Positions 8,184 to 15,777 of a stretch of DNA of 64,000 bases are shown here, in pieces. The position numbers and the translations under genes were made by a program. The notes under the pieces are model-generated. The model saw only the letters and a program-made list of their open reading frames with translations. It had not been told where the DNA came from and made no database searches. This stretch comes from Negativicutes bacterium. GTDB taxonomy: Bacteria; Bacillota_C; Negativicutes; Acidaminococcales; Acidaminococcaceae. The stretch lies in contig RZYP01000002.1 in assembly GCA_009930275.1 (NCBI GenBank), forward strand, positions 1 to 64,000, read 5' to 3'. How positions within the stretch are numbered: the first letter of the stretch is position 1; the number at the start of each line of letters is the position of its first letter.

Positions 8184-8281
8184 TTATAAATAATTTAGTT
8201 CTACTGCTACTGAATACACGATGTACTGTTTCCATCGCCTTATCGTTCGCTCATCTACGCCAAGCTCATCAGCTAGTCCAG
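8184..8281 (-). pseudogene. C-terminal fragment of a RinA-like activator
   Basis: The frame reads GLADELGVDERTIRRW and continues to ELNYL and stop. This is the last 31 codons of the intact gene at 15678-16316 with two substitutions. Upstream it breaks into unrelated AT-rich sequence at 8281-8285. It is a duplication product marking the left edge of the cargo island. Confidence 0.9.
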
Positions 8282-8349
8282 CAATAACGACGAAAACATG
8301 ACTATAATTTTTTCTTCTTGTTTTTTTTAATTTTCTTCTTGATATCTTC

Positions 8350-8378
8350 TTGTTTTATTGTATTTGATGTGTTATAAT
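8350..8378 (+). promoter_or_regulatory. Promoter of the plus-strand EVE-like pair
   Basis: TTGTTT (8350-8355), a 17-base spacer and TATAAT (8373-8378). It lies about 40 bases before the ribosome binding site of the gene at 8421, so the pair has its own promoter, independent of the phage late operon. Confidence 0.7.
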
Positions 8379-8420
8379 CAATTAAGTTTAAATAATGCTT
8401 ATCGAGGAGGAATATCAAAA

Positions 8421-9065
8421 ATGGCTAAAGCTTGGCTTCTTCGTCCTTATCCGCATAATCATGATATCTGTCGATTAGATTATTTTAGGGAAAATAATCT
8501 AATTGCGATCGGATGGCCTGGTATAAAGAGTCTAGCCGGAAAATCTCGGGATCAAATTAAAGAGATTCTTGAGGGGCATCCATATTATTTGCAGAGCCTT
8601 CAATTAGGCAATGCATACGCTACAATCGATCTACTTGTTAACCAGATGCAGCCCCAAGATTATGTTCTTGTTCCCAACGGAGATGAAATATACTTCGCCA
8701 AAATCACTAGCTCTTATGAATATGATCCTGAAAAAGACAATGATGACGAAGGATTCCCTCATCAAAGAAAAGTCACATGGCTACGCGGTCCTATTTCTCG
8801 TTCTGAGTTGCCATCTGTTTTAAGAAATTCATTAAAAGTTCATCGAACAACTGCAGACCTAAGCAAACATTACGATATAATCAAAGCTTTTGCCGAGGGA
8901 ACTGATCTACCACACCAACCCTCAGAGGGGCCATCTAGTGATTTTATCGTAGCTGATTATCCTATCCGGCCGGGCGTTCTAGCCAAAATCAGTATTCCAA
9001 AAGATATCACTCAAACCGAGGCTTCACGCTTGGGTGATTTTGTAAAAACTCTTTTCTTTAAATAA
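8421..9065 (+). CDS. EVE/PUA-like protein, putative defence-related (gene A of pair)
   Basis: 214 residues. ATG at 8421 is chosen because GAGGAGG lies 11 bases upstream and an earlier in-frame ATG overlaps the promoter. Residues 3-160 (AWLLRPYPHN, ENNLIAIGWPG, QDYVLVPNGDEIYFAKI) resemble the N-terminal domain that precedes Mrr-type nucleases in some restriction proteins and looks EVE/PUA-like, a fold that reads modified bases. No nuclease domain follows; the C-terminus has YPIRPGVLAKISIPKDIT, a segment seen in restriction-associated proteins. It runs opposite to the phage genes, with its own promoter and a shared terminator. Function is inferred, not known. Confidence 0.6.
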   Translation: MAKAWLLRPYPHNHDICRLDYFRENNLIAIGWPGIKSLAGKSRDQIKEILEGHPYYLQSLQLGNAYATIDLLVNQMQPQDYVLVPNGDEIYFAKITSSYEYDPEKDNDDEGFPHQRKVTWLRGPISRSELPSVLRNSLKVHRTTADLSKHYDIIKAFAEGTDLPHQPSEGPSSDFIVADYPIRPGVLAKISIPKDITQTEASRLGDFVKTLFFK

Positions 9066-9083
9066 TTATAAGGAGGTAGTAAC

Positions 9084-9509
9084 ATGAACAATTATTGGGC
9101 TATGAAAACCTATGGTGAGTGGTCTGACATCTTTATTCAGGAAAACATTATTGGTATTGATGAAGAAGGCATTGATGACGATTACCGAAACTATCAACAA
9201 AATAACTGCCCTATCACTAATCCTCGTATTGAACGGAGATTTAAACAGTTTTGCAAATGGCTTAACATTGGCGATTATGTTGCTGTTGGGACCGGACAAC
9301 AAACACATTTTAATCTTAAAATGATTGCCAGAGTTATATCTGACTATGAATTTGATGCGTCGATAACTAACGGACCAAGGCATTTCCGAAAGATCGAAAT
9401 TTTACGCTTATTTTCCGATCCTGTACCGGTAGAAAAATGGAGTCAATTCCAGCGTTTGGAGTTTGTTGATAGCAATGATTTTATGGACACCTTAATTTAT
9501 CATCTATAA
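9084..9509 (+). CDS. Small EVE-like protein (gene B of pair)
   Basis: 141 residues, 18 bases after gene A, with RBS AAGGAGGTAG. It starts NNYWAMKTYGEWSDIF and has GDYVAVGTGQQTHFNLKMIARV. The W-A/V-M-K opening and the GDYV...IARV core parallel the EVE-like pattern of gene A, so the pair may be two divergent nucleic-acid-reading domains in one operon. No catalytic residues are evident. A strong terminator follows at 9539. I do not recognise the family firmly. Confidence 0.5.
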   Translation: MNNYWAMKTYGEWSDIFIQENIIGIDEEGIDDDYRNYQQNNCPITNPRIERRFKQFCKWLNIGDYVAVGTGQQTHFNLKMIARVISDYEFDASITNGPRHFRKIEILRLFSDPVPVEKWSQFQRLEFVDSNDFMDTLIYHL

Positions 9510-9538
9510 ATAAATCCAATTCACCATACTTAACTAAC

Positions 9539-9586
9539 AGAAGGCAACGAAGAAAGTAAATTTTCTTCGTTGCCTTCTACTTTTAT
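9539..9586 (+). terminator. Strong terminator after the EVE-like pair
   Basis: A 17-base perfect stem (AGAAGGCAACGAAGAAA with its complement at 9562-9578) is followed by ACTTTTATT. The remaining part of the 300-base gap to 9809 (9590-9760) shows only short frames broken by stops, perhaps a gene relic, and then promoter box copy 2. Confidence 0.85.
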
Positions 9587-9763
9587 TAAATATTGTCCCC
9601 GTTTAGCATTAGCACAAACCTTTTGAATTTATCGCTCTTTCAGCTTCCGCTAATGCCTTACCATGCAAGCGTTAAATCCACCGCAAATCATATCCCATAG
9701 CATCAGATACTTCTTACCATCTGTTGCCTCTCAGATACCGAAGTCCAAGTACCATCCTATAGA

Positions 9764-9809
9764 CATGATTATCTATAAAACACCCCCAAAAACGGACATT
9801 GGCGGACAT
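9764..9809 (-). promoter_or_regulatory. Conserved late-promoter-like box, copy 2
   Basis: The minus strand again has TGTCCGCCAATGTCCG, then TTTTTGGGGGTGTTTTATAG and ATAATCATG. Here the -10-like part is about 8 bases closer than in copies 1 and 3. It sits immediately after the stop codon of the nuclease gene at 9810, just as copy 3 sits immediately after the rinA-like gene. Confidence 0.55.
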
Positions 9810-10502
9810 TTATACCAATTCAACCTCCATTATCGAATGGTCTGATGTTTTATCAATTCTTTTTTCATGTAAATAAAAACATTGGGCTATTTTATTTACA
9901 TCACTTTGGTTAATAAATACGTGATCCACCCTAAATCCATTACCTAAATTGCTATACCAAGAGTATTCTCGCTTATTCTTATTAATATATCTCCATGCGT
10001 CAATATGACTTTTTTCGATAACATCCATATACTCACTACAATAAAAAGTTTTCTTTTCTTCATCAATGTATGGTTTACCCGTATTGAAATCACCAATGAA
10101 TATTCTTGTCTTATCTAACTGCCGGTTCATTTCATTTAAGAGAAATTCAAATATTTTTTTCTTTTCATTCTTTTGAGGGAAATAAACACCGTATATTATT
10201 ATTTCATCATCTTCAACTTTTATGACCCGTGAACAGTCATAACCTAGTTCATTATGAAAATACACACCGGTAAATTCACGCTTGCTCGCAATCATTAAGG
10301 TATTCTTATTTTTTTCTATTTTTGGCGTTATTTGAAAAGAGTACCCGCATTTGGCTAACGCTTTACTCAATAATACACCGTTTTCATTATTTCGATATTC
10401 TGTTATTACAAAGTAATCTGTATCGTGATTTCCAATCCACTTTATAATCTCGTTAATCCTATTTCCTCCGCCGTGCCTAATATTCCATGTAGTAATCTTC
10501 AT
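9810..10502 (-). CDS. Endonuclease/exonuclease/phosphatase family protein
   Basis: 230 residues with the ExoIII/DNase I-type signature: TWNIRHGG at the N-terminus (metal-binding Asn), EYRNNENG, IFIGDFNTGK near 140 (catalytic Asp and Asn), RVDHVFIN near 200, and TSDHSIMEVEL with the terminal Asp-His pair. This fold hydrolyses phosphodiester bonds in nucleic acids or small substrates. All catalytic positions appear intact. It lies in the cargo island with no close operon partner. It could be a phage-encoded effector, repair or defence nuclease; substrate unknown. Confidence 0.8.
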   Translation of the reverse strand: MKITTWNIRHGGGNRINEIIKWIGNHDTDYFVITEYRNNENGVLLSKALAKCGYSFQITPKIEKNKNTLMIASKREFTGVYFHNELGYDCSRVIKVEDDEIIIYGVYFPQKNEKKKIFEFLLNEMNRQLDKTRIFIGDFNTGKPYIDEEKKTFYCSEYMDVIEKSHIDAWRYINKNKREYSWYSNLGNGFRVDHVFINQSDVNKIAQCFYLHEKRIDKTSDHSIMEVELV

Positions 10503-10595
10503 ACCTACCAGCCCCTACAAATTTTTGTAAAATCTTAAATAATTATATAATGAGTTATCTAGTGCAAAAAGCAGCTACTTATGTAGTTCATTAGA

Positions 10596-10648
10596 TTTTT
10601 AATGCTTGTGCGAGAGCACTTAAATTTTGTGAGATTAAGCATTAAAAA
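10596..10648. repeat. Inverted repeat with 12-base arms in the 10503-10787 gap
   Basis: TTTTTAATGCTT (10596-10607) and its reverse complement (10637-10648) enclose 29 bases. It lies between the nuclease gene and the terminator of the gene at 10788. Its role is unknown; it may be an operator or a decayed terminator. Confidence 0.4.
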
Positions 10649-10670
10649 TTTTTGCATTACGAATACGTTC

Positions 10671-10697
10671 AAAAAAAAGCCTGGTAAAAACCAGACT
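10671..10697 (-). terminator. Terminator downstream of the 10788-11777 gene
   Basis: On the minus strand a short stem CTGGT/ACCAG, extended by AG and CT, is followed by eight T residues. Confidence 0.65.
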
Positions 10698-10787
10698 CTT
10701 TTTTGCCATTTTAAGTATAACTAAATCAAAACGAAAAAGCTGTACAACATTAGTCCATTTTCAATTTACAATGCTAAAGCTATATAT

Positions 10788-11777
10788 TTATTCATAATCT
10801 TCTCTGTAACCTTCATCATATTCATCGCGCTCTAAATCAAAGTCGTCTTTATCATCATAGTTATCAGTGTATTCATCAAATATTTCTTGACTTTTGCTCC
10901 CCAAAAGCTCTCCTCTATTATTACACTCTCGCCAATGCGTTCCATTTATCGATGGATAGTTATCATTACTCAAAGTTTTATCCATTCTAATATCTATATA
11001 AGTATTATAGTGGTCTTCAAAATCCTCTATCCAAGATATCAATTTCTTCCTAACCGCAAGTTTTACCGATTCTTTTGTGAAATCTTTGTGTCTCTCACAA
11101 GGATCAGATAAACTACCAAGACATGTATTGCGATTATAAGAAGCATATTCATAAAATTCATCTATAGCCGTCGGAACACCATCGCTATCAATATGCCAAA
11201 TATCAAAGCCCATCTCCGCGATAACATAGTCTTGCTCTTTAGAACCTTCCGGCCGTATTTTTATTAATAATACTCCCCTGCTACTAGTAATTTCACAATC
11301 ATTATCTTTCTTGTATTCCTCATAATAGTCATATATTTCACTAATACTATCCTCTTCAAAATCTAGCCTATTAATACTATCCTCTTCAAAATCTAGCCTA
11401 TTTAAAAAATCTTCAACGTAAGCTATACATATTATTATTCTCGGACAAGCGAGATCTTTGTCAATCTTTTCAGGAACATCTATTTTAAAGAAATCTTTTT
11501 CATAATATTGCCTATAATGTTTTTTAAATTCTTTTAGCCATTCACGTAATTTCTCTCTACATTCATCTTTCATATGTTCAAAAGATTCTGCACAATAAAA
11601 AGGGGGATAAAGTTTAATTTTTCCACTTTTTACATTATAATCAAATCTCAGCTTGGCTAAATCGGTTTTTTTCATATAATTACCATCGGCGCGTTCAATT
11701 TGATATATAACAAGATGTTGGCAGGCGATATACCCTTCTATGGCTATGTGTATTCTGTCAAGAATCTCCGCTTCCAA
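10788..11777 (-). CDS. Acidic protein of unknown function
   Basis: 329 residues. The likely start is a TTG at 11777, with AGGGGGAAATATTC upstream. The two halves seem related (REKLREWLKEFKKHYRQYYE near 95; RKKLISWIEDFEDHYNTY near 250), suggesting an internal duplication. An exact in-frame repeat of NRLDFEEDSI comes from the 30-base tandem repeat at 11341-11400. The C-terminal 30 residues are extremely acidic, with DDKDDFDLERDEYDEG, which could mimic DNA or bind a basic partner. No known motif. It belongs to a run of three unknown genes in the cargo island with low GC content. Confidence 0.6.
   Translation of the reverse strand: MEAEILDRIHIAIEGYIACQHLVIYQIERADGNYMKKTDLAKLRFDYNVKSGKIKLYPPFYCAESFEHMKDECREKLREWLKEFKKHYRQYYEKDFFKIDVPEKIDKDLACPRIIICIAYVEDFLNRLDFEEDSINRLDFEEDSISEIYDYYEEYKKDNDCEITSSRGVLLIKIRPEGSKEQDYVIAEMGFDIWHIDSDGVPTAIDEFYEYASYNRNTCLGSLSDPCERHKDFTKESVKLAVRKKLISWIEDFEDHYNTYIDIRMDKTLSNDNYPSINGTHWRECNNRGELLGSKSQEIFDEYTDNYDDKDDFDLERDEYDEGYREDYE
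11341..11400. repeat. Tandem duplication, 2 x 30 bases, in frame
   Basis: Two 30-base units differ at one base (11341-11370 and 11371-11400). The unit length is a multiple of three, so it adds ten residues without a frameshift. It is a recent slippage event or a length-variable site. Confidence 0.9.
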
Positions 11778-12158
11778 GAATATTTCCCCCTAACATAAGT
11801 ACATCATTAGAAGCTGACTAATTCATCAGCTTTTTTACAATGTGCTTATTATTTTTTTGCCGTGAACTACCTAATTTTACTCAATTATTCAATATTTTTT
11901 TATTTTTATTATAGCAAAGATAGCCTGTCACTAAAAGTAAATAAACCGTTTTCTCATTTTCATGCCACTATTACTCATCTTATTTTCTAAGGAATTGTTC
12001 ACTAAATTACTTACCTCCGTGTGAAGATCACAATAAAGATCCTTTGTTAACCGTGAATACCCAGAATGCTTGAACAGCTTGTGAGGACTTTTCGGCATAA
12101 ATTAATCATCCTTTAATATTTACGGATGTGTGATCGAACGAAACTGACAACTTTTAAT
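11778..12158. other. Gap without a gene
   Basis: 381 bases of AT-rich sequence. The only structure I see is a stem-loop AAGCTGA (11811-11817) and TCAGCTT (11826-11832) followed by T residues on the plus strand. It resembles a short terminator, though no plus-strand gene precedes it. I see no supported frame. Confidence 0.5.
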
Positions 12159-13013
12159 TCATTCATCTTCGTCGCCTTGTTCCCAATAACTGTAGTCATC
12201 GTCACAAAAGTTATATTTTATTACTTCTTCTATGTCACATAATAGCTTCTCTGTTATATCAAGTTCAAGATCAAGCGGAATTCTAGCAATCTTACCATCT
12301 TCCTGGCAATATTCACCATAACCAGAGAAAAGCCATAACAACTTAATCTCATGAATCGGGACTTTCATCAAAATTCTATAGCAATATTTGCTTATTTTCT
12401 CTATAACTGGTACATCCTCATAAACGCCACTCAGAGCCAACCCTTCTTCGCAAACTCGATAGCAAGCTGCTTCCCATACTGACTGTAGTTCATCTTCATC
12501 CAGGTCGTTAATATCCGCGTCCTCATCACAAGGCATAAATATTTCTGACAAACCGCTAATTATACGGTCTCGATAAACACAGTACTTCTCTGCCATTAAT
12601 TTACTTATTAAAGAAGAAACATCAACCTTTTCTTCAATCGGCTGCACTAATTCATCCGACAATAATAACTCCCTCAAAGAATCCTGTTCATTTAATTGCA
12701 TAAATGGGTGCTCAGAAAGAGCGAGTTCCATCGCACATTCCAAGCCATCTACAAACTGCACTTTTGCTAAGCCTTCTATTTCAACGTCTAAATTTTCATT
12801 ATAGCTTTCGATTGCTTCGTTCTCCGCCAACAAAGGTGCCAATTCCATATACATATTAATAACAACAGCAGCATAGCCTTGCTTCACAAGCTGCCTTTCC
12901 TTTGCTATCATTTCCCATCGTGGTTTATCTGAATTAAATATTTCTCCCCACTTAGTTTTAGTACCATAACTAGCTATTTTTCTTAAAATTTCTCGATCAA
13001 TATATCTAAACAC
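12159..13013 (-). CDS. Protein of unknown function, acidic C-terminus
   Basis: A GTG at 13013 preceded by GGAGCGG is the best start (284 residues). A longer frame begins at 13097 but has no ribosome binding site. The protein is mostly helical with several acidic stretches (DEDADINDLDEDELQS, and a C-terminal YWEQGDEDE). No motif is recognised. It lies 170 bases from the next cargo gene and is likely part of the same acquired block. Its size and acidity resemble its neighbour at 10788. Confidence 0.55.
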   Translation of the reverse strand: MFRYIDREILRKIASYGTKTKWGEIFNSDKPRWEMIAKERQLVKQGYAAVVINMYMELAPLLAENEAIESYNENLDVEIEGLAKVQFVDGLECAMELALSEHPFMQLNEQDSLRELLLSDELVQPIEEKVDVSSLISKLMAEKYCVYRDRIISGLSEIFMPCDEDADINDLDEDELQSVWEAACYRVCEEGLALSGVYEDVPVIEKISKYCYRILMKVPIHEIKLLWLFSGYGEYCQEDGKIARIPLDLELDITEKLLCDIEEVIKYNFCDDDYSYWEQGDEDE

Positions 13014-13185
13014 AAAATCCGCTCCTTTTGTAAAATCTCTCCAAAATTTCAGGCTAATTCTAGAACATTTTCTGTTCTTTGCCTGCCAAGAACCCACACT
13101 AGATAATTTCGTATTTTCCTTTAGAAATAGCTATTTAATACTACACTAGTAATTCCCTCTACTAAGCCGGTCTCAAACGTTATTA

Positions 13186-13695
13186 TTAAATTCCTCTAAA
13201 AATTACCCAATAAACCAAAGCCGCAATTATAAGTGAAACAAGAAGGCCGTATATCCATCCCAAAAAATAAACGGCTAATACCATAGCTCCTACTATAATA
13301 CTAAAAAACACTAATAAACCAACAACAGGTGAGACCTTTTTTTCTGCATAATAGGAAACAGCATTTTTTAATACTTCCTTACTGCCATCAACTTTTAATC
13401 TATAGGCCTTATATGCAAGTATGACTCCTCTTTTCCTATCAATGCAATTTTCAACAAAGGCTTTTAAGGCTTTAATATTTCCTTTTAAAGCAGCCATTTC
13501 AAACAATTCGAGATAATTACTTACTTCCTTTTCAAAAATAATAAGATCGATCAATTCAGTCAACGATTGGTCATCCCCTATTTTTGCCCTTGCGATCAAT
13601 TTTTCAATCTTTTCTTGATCTGCTTTCACTGCGATATCATAAAACACCCCGTCATCTTCAAAACCAAACTTCCGCATAACCAGCATCACTTCCAT
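13186..13695 (-). CDS. Membrane-anchored helical-repeat protein, unknown function
   Basis: 169 residues. Residues 25-105 look like Sel1/TPR-type alpha hairpins (ELFEMAALKGNIKALKAFVE). Two closely spaced transmembrane segments end the protein (VVGLLVFFSIIVGAMVLAVY and GLLVSLIIAALVYWVIF). This gives a cytosolic repeat domain on a C-terminal hairpin anchor. In-frame alternatives at M4 and M7 are possible since no good ribosome binding site is seen. It is first in the run of three unknown genes. Confidence 0.6.
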   Translation of the reverse strand: MEVMLVMRKFGFEDDGVFYDIAVKADQEKIEKLIARAKIGDDQSLTELIDLIIFEKEVSNYLELFEMAALKGNIKALKAFVENCIDRKRGVILAYKAYRLKVDGSKEVLKNAVSYYAEKKVSPVVGLLVFFSIIVGAMVLAVYFLGWIYGLLVSLIIAALVYWVIFRGI

Positions 13696-13868
13696 ATGCT
13701 TTTCTTTTAATTATAGCACTCTGAAAAACAAATCTAATAAATATCAGCGCCATATCCTAGCAATTAGTCCAATTAATGACGCGCTATAAAATATTTATAA
13801 AATGTTTGTAATAAGATATAAGCTTCATGTATCGAAATTTGTTCTAAAACGCCTAATAAACTCCAAAC

Positions 13869-14222
13869 CTAATACCTATATTCCTGATGCTGTTCAATCG
13901 TCCGCGTTTTTCGATCATGGCACTTTTTGCAAAGAGGTTACCAATTACTCTCGTCCCAAAACAAAATCTTATCTCCCCTGTGCGGTCTGATATGGTCCAC
14001 AACAGTTGCTGGAGTCAATTTTCCGATCCGTTCGCACCCTACACAAAAAGGGTGCTTTACCAAAAACCGCTTACTCGCATTTTGCCACTGACTGTTATAA
14101 CCACGTTCAAAGGCGTTCTCTCTATCGTTAATGTGCAATTTGGCATGAAGTTCACAATATCGACCACTTGTCAATCGCGAGCAACCGGGATGCTTGCATG
14201 GCTTTTTAAGCTTCTTGGGCAT
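13869..14222 (-). pseudogene. HNH endonuclease copy 2, inactivated by a nonsense codon
   Basis: Collinear with the intact HNH (7698-8051) over its whole length. The conserved Trp-Gln codons TGG CAA have become TGG TAA, placing a stop at 13938-13940. Beyond it the frame stays open to EQHQEYRY and its natural stop at 13869-13871. The truncated product (94 residues) keeps VVDHIRPHRGD but loses the last zinc-binding Cys pair and the His/Asn of the HNH motif, so it should be inactive. Confidence 0.9.
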
Positions 14223-14261
14223 CTATATCAACTCCAAATTAAATTGCTTTAAACCAAGCAT

Positions 14262-14293
14262 AAAAAAGCTCTTGGAGAAACCCCCAAGAGCTT
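14262..14293 (-). terminator. Terminator between Abi-like gene and HNH copy 2
   Basis: Ten-base perfect arms (AAGCTCTTGG and CCAAGAGCTT) are followed on the minus strand by TTTTTTA. Confidence 0.75.
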
Positions 14294-14327
14294 GTCTTAA
14301 GCAATGATAAAGATTTTATATTATTCT

Positions 14328-14360
14328 AAAAAAATATGAGACGGTGCAGGCACCATCTCA
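14328..14360 (-). terminator. First terminator after the Abi-like gene
   Basis: The stem TGAGATGGTG/CACCGTCTCA with one mismatch is followed on the minus strand by TATTTTTTT, 33 bases past the stop codon. A second terminator follows at 14262, so the Abi-like unit is well insulated. Confidence 0.75.
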
Positions 14361-14392
14361 CTAAAAGCTTTCGCTTTTGTTCCTTGTGAGTA

Positions 14393-15329
14393 TTATACGC
14401 CATTAATATAAACATGGTCAACAACTTTTTTTAAAAAATCATAGCTTGAACTGATAGGTCCATTGCCGCAAAAGTAGTCCCTATGTCTTGCAAGTCTTTT
14501 GTCTACAAAATCTTGTAGTTCGATCATGGAATATATCCTTAAATCTTCACTGCTAACAATTTTATTAAACAGATATAACGACACAACAAAATCATGAATT
14601 ACAGGATTTCGCATTTTGTTTTTTCTGGTCTCCCTACCTATACCAGAAATTTTTGATACATAATTAAGAACTTTTAAATTTGGATTAATTATACATCCTG
14701 TTGAATATGGATTTTTTAAACTATTAATAAGACAATTATTATGTGCAGCCGCATTTCTTAGGTTTCTTACGGGCCATAAGTATTTGCTCATATCATTTAA
14801 GTTTGGATATTTTTGATAATAAAGAGTATATAAATTTATAAAATCCCCAAATGACATCACTTCTACAATATTCCATATAGCAAAATCACCTGAGTATTTG
14901 GTAATTAGATCGTGACAAAAACCAGTTTTTTTTATATGCCAAAGAACTAGTAAAATAAGAATATTTATTTAAAAAATCATTAACAATAGCATATCCATCT
15001 TCTCCAGCTTCCCCTACAAAATCTTTTAGCATTTGGGTCTTTAGAAAATGCTCTATATCAATTGTTAATTTTAAAATCAACTTGCGAAGATACATATCTA
15101 CTATTGAAAGCTCCTGTAGATAAGCAAATTCTAAATTAACATATTTGCCCTTATTAACTCCGGTGTTGTATTTATCATAATTTTTTGCATATGCTTTGAT
15201 TCTAAAATAATAATTATTATTCAGAAGAAAACTTCTTGCATCATTTTCATTTACGATACTAAATAATATGCCTTTTTCATTTTTCATATGGTCGATTTGT
15301 TCATCAATCGACAGCTTTTTTTTCGACAT
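14393..15329 (-). pseudogene. Abi-family (Abi_2/AbiD-F type) abortive infection gene, frameshifted at A8
   Basis: Two frames (15329-14886, then 14860-14393) join into one Abi_2-type protein of about 310 residues. The first part has SIDEQIDHMKNEKG, NNYYFRIKAYAKNY and DMYLRKLILKLTIDIEHFLK. The second has IWNIVEVMSFGDF and RNLRNAAAHNN, the conserved R-N-x-x-A-H-N motif near the family's C-terminal half. The switch occurs at a run of eight A residues on the minus strand (14926-14933); seven would give an unbroken reading Y-K-K-T-G-F-C-H-D-L-I-T-K-Y-S-G. Start ATG at 15329 follows AGGTGG. It could be a true pseudogene, a phase-variable gene, or one rescued by slippage. Confidence 0.8.
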
Positions 15330-15393
15330 TCTCAAGCCACCTATATAATATGTTTTTTCTAATTATAGCATATTACTTTTGTTGGTGTATCTA

Positions 15394-15546
15394 TTAGTGT
15401 AGGTAGTTATACAGGCTGTTATAACCACGTTCAAAGGCATTCTCTCTATCATTAATATGCAGTTTAGCATGAAGTTCGCAATAACGACCACCCGTCAATC
15501 GCGGGCACCCGGGATGCTTGCAAGGTCGCTTAGGTTTTGTAGGCAT
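15394..15546 (-). pseudogene. HNH endonuclease copy 3, N-terminal fragment
   Basis: Starts MPTKPKRPCKHPGCPRL and follows the intact HNH for about 44 residues to AFERGYNS, then runs into unrelated sequence and stops. The homology ends at about 15416, where the Abi module begins. With the intact copy at 7698 it marks the two ends of the island. Confidence 0.9.
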
Positions 15547-15777
15547 GAATATTAGTCCCTCTGCATAAAGAAAAGTCCTCAAAGCTTGTTGCTCTAAGGA
15601 CTTCCTCGTTTTCATTATTCTTGCATGATATAATGTTACACCCTAAAAACACCCCAAAACGGACATTGGCGGACATTTTATAAATAATTTAGTTCCGCAG
15701 CTACAGAATACACGATGTACTGTTTCCATCGACGGATCGTTCGCTCATCTACACCAAGCTTATCCGCAAGCCCTGAG
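15416..15777. repeat. Direct repeat R of the cargo island
   Basis: Partner of 7921-8281, collinear with a single-base length difference. It spans the 3' end of the intact rinA-like gene, promoter box copy 3 and the HNH N-terminal fragment. Confidence 0.85.
15624..15676 (-). promoter_or_regulatory. Conserved late-promoter-like box, copy 3
   Basis: Two TGTCCG half sites one helical turn apart (TGTCCGCCAATGTCCG), then a G/T stretch and ACATTATATCATG. It begins 2 bases after the rinA-like stop codon. RinA/ArpU-type activators are known to switch on phage late (packaging and structural) genes, so this is the natural candidate for its target promoter. Confidence 0.65.

Larger units (their letters stand above)
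7921..8281. repeat. Direct repeat L of the cargo island (about 360 bp)
   Basis: Collinear with 15416-15777, roughly 85 percent identical by eye. It contains, read on the minus strand, the last 31 codons of a rinA-like gene, the promoter-like box and the first part of the HNH gene. The repeat ends abruptly at about 8281. Confidence 0.85.

Noticed and set aside
8358..8420. Longer start for the EVE-like gene A at 8358
   Set aside because: The extra codons overlap the -10 element (8373-8378) and lack a ribosome binding site, whereas 8421 has GAGGAGG.
9590..9760. A gene relic between the terminator at 9539 and promoter box copy 2
   Set aside because: Short frames resemble coding sequence but are broken by stops in every reading and match nothing I know.
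11811..11832. Plus-strand terminator at 11811
   Set aside because: The stem is only 7 pairs and no plus-strand gene precedes it; mentioned only in the gap entry.
7921..15777. Repeats as a CRISPR array or insertion sequence ends
   Set aside because: The repeats are few, long and contain parts of genes; there are no short regular spacers, no transposase and no terminal inverted repeats.
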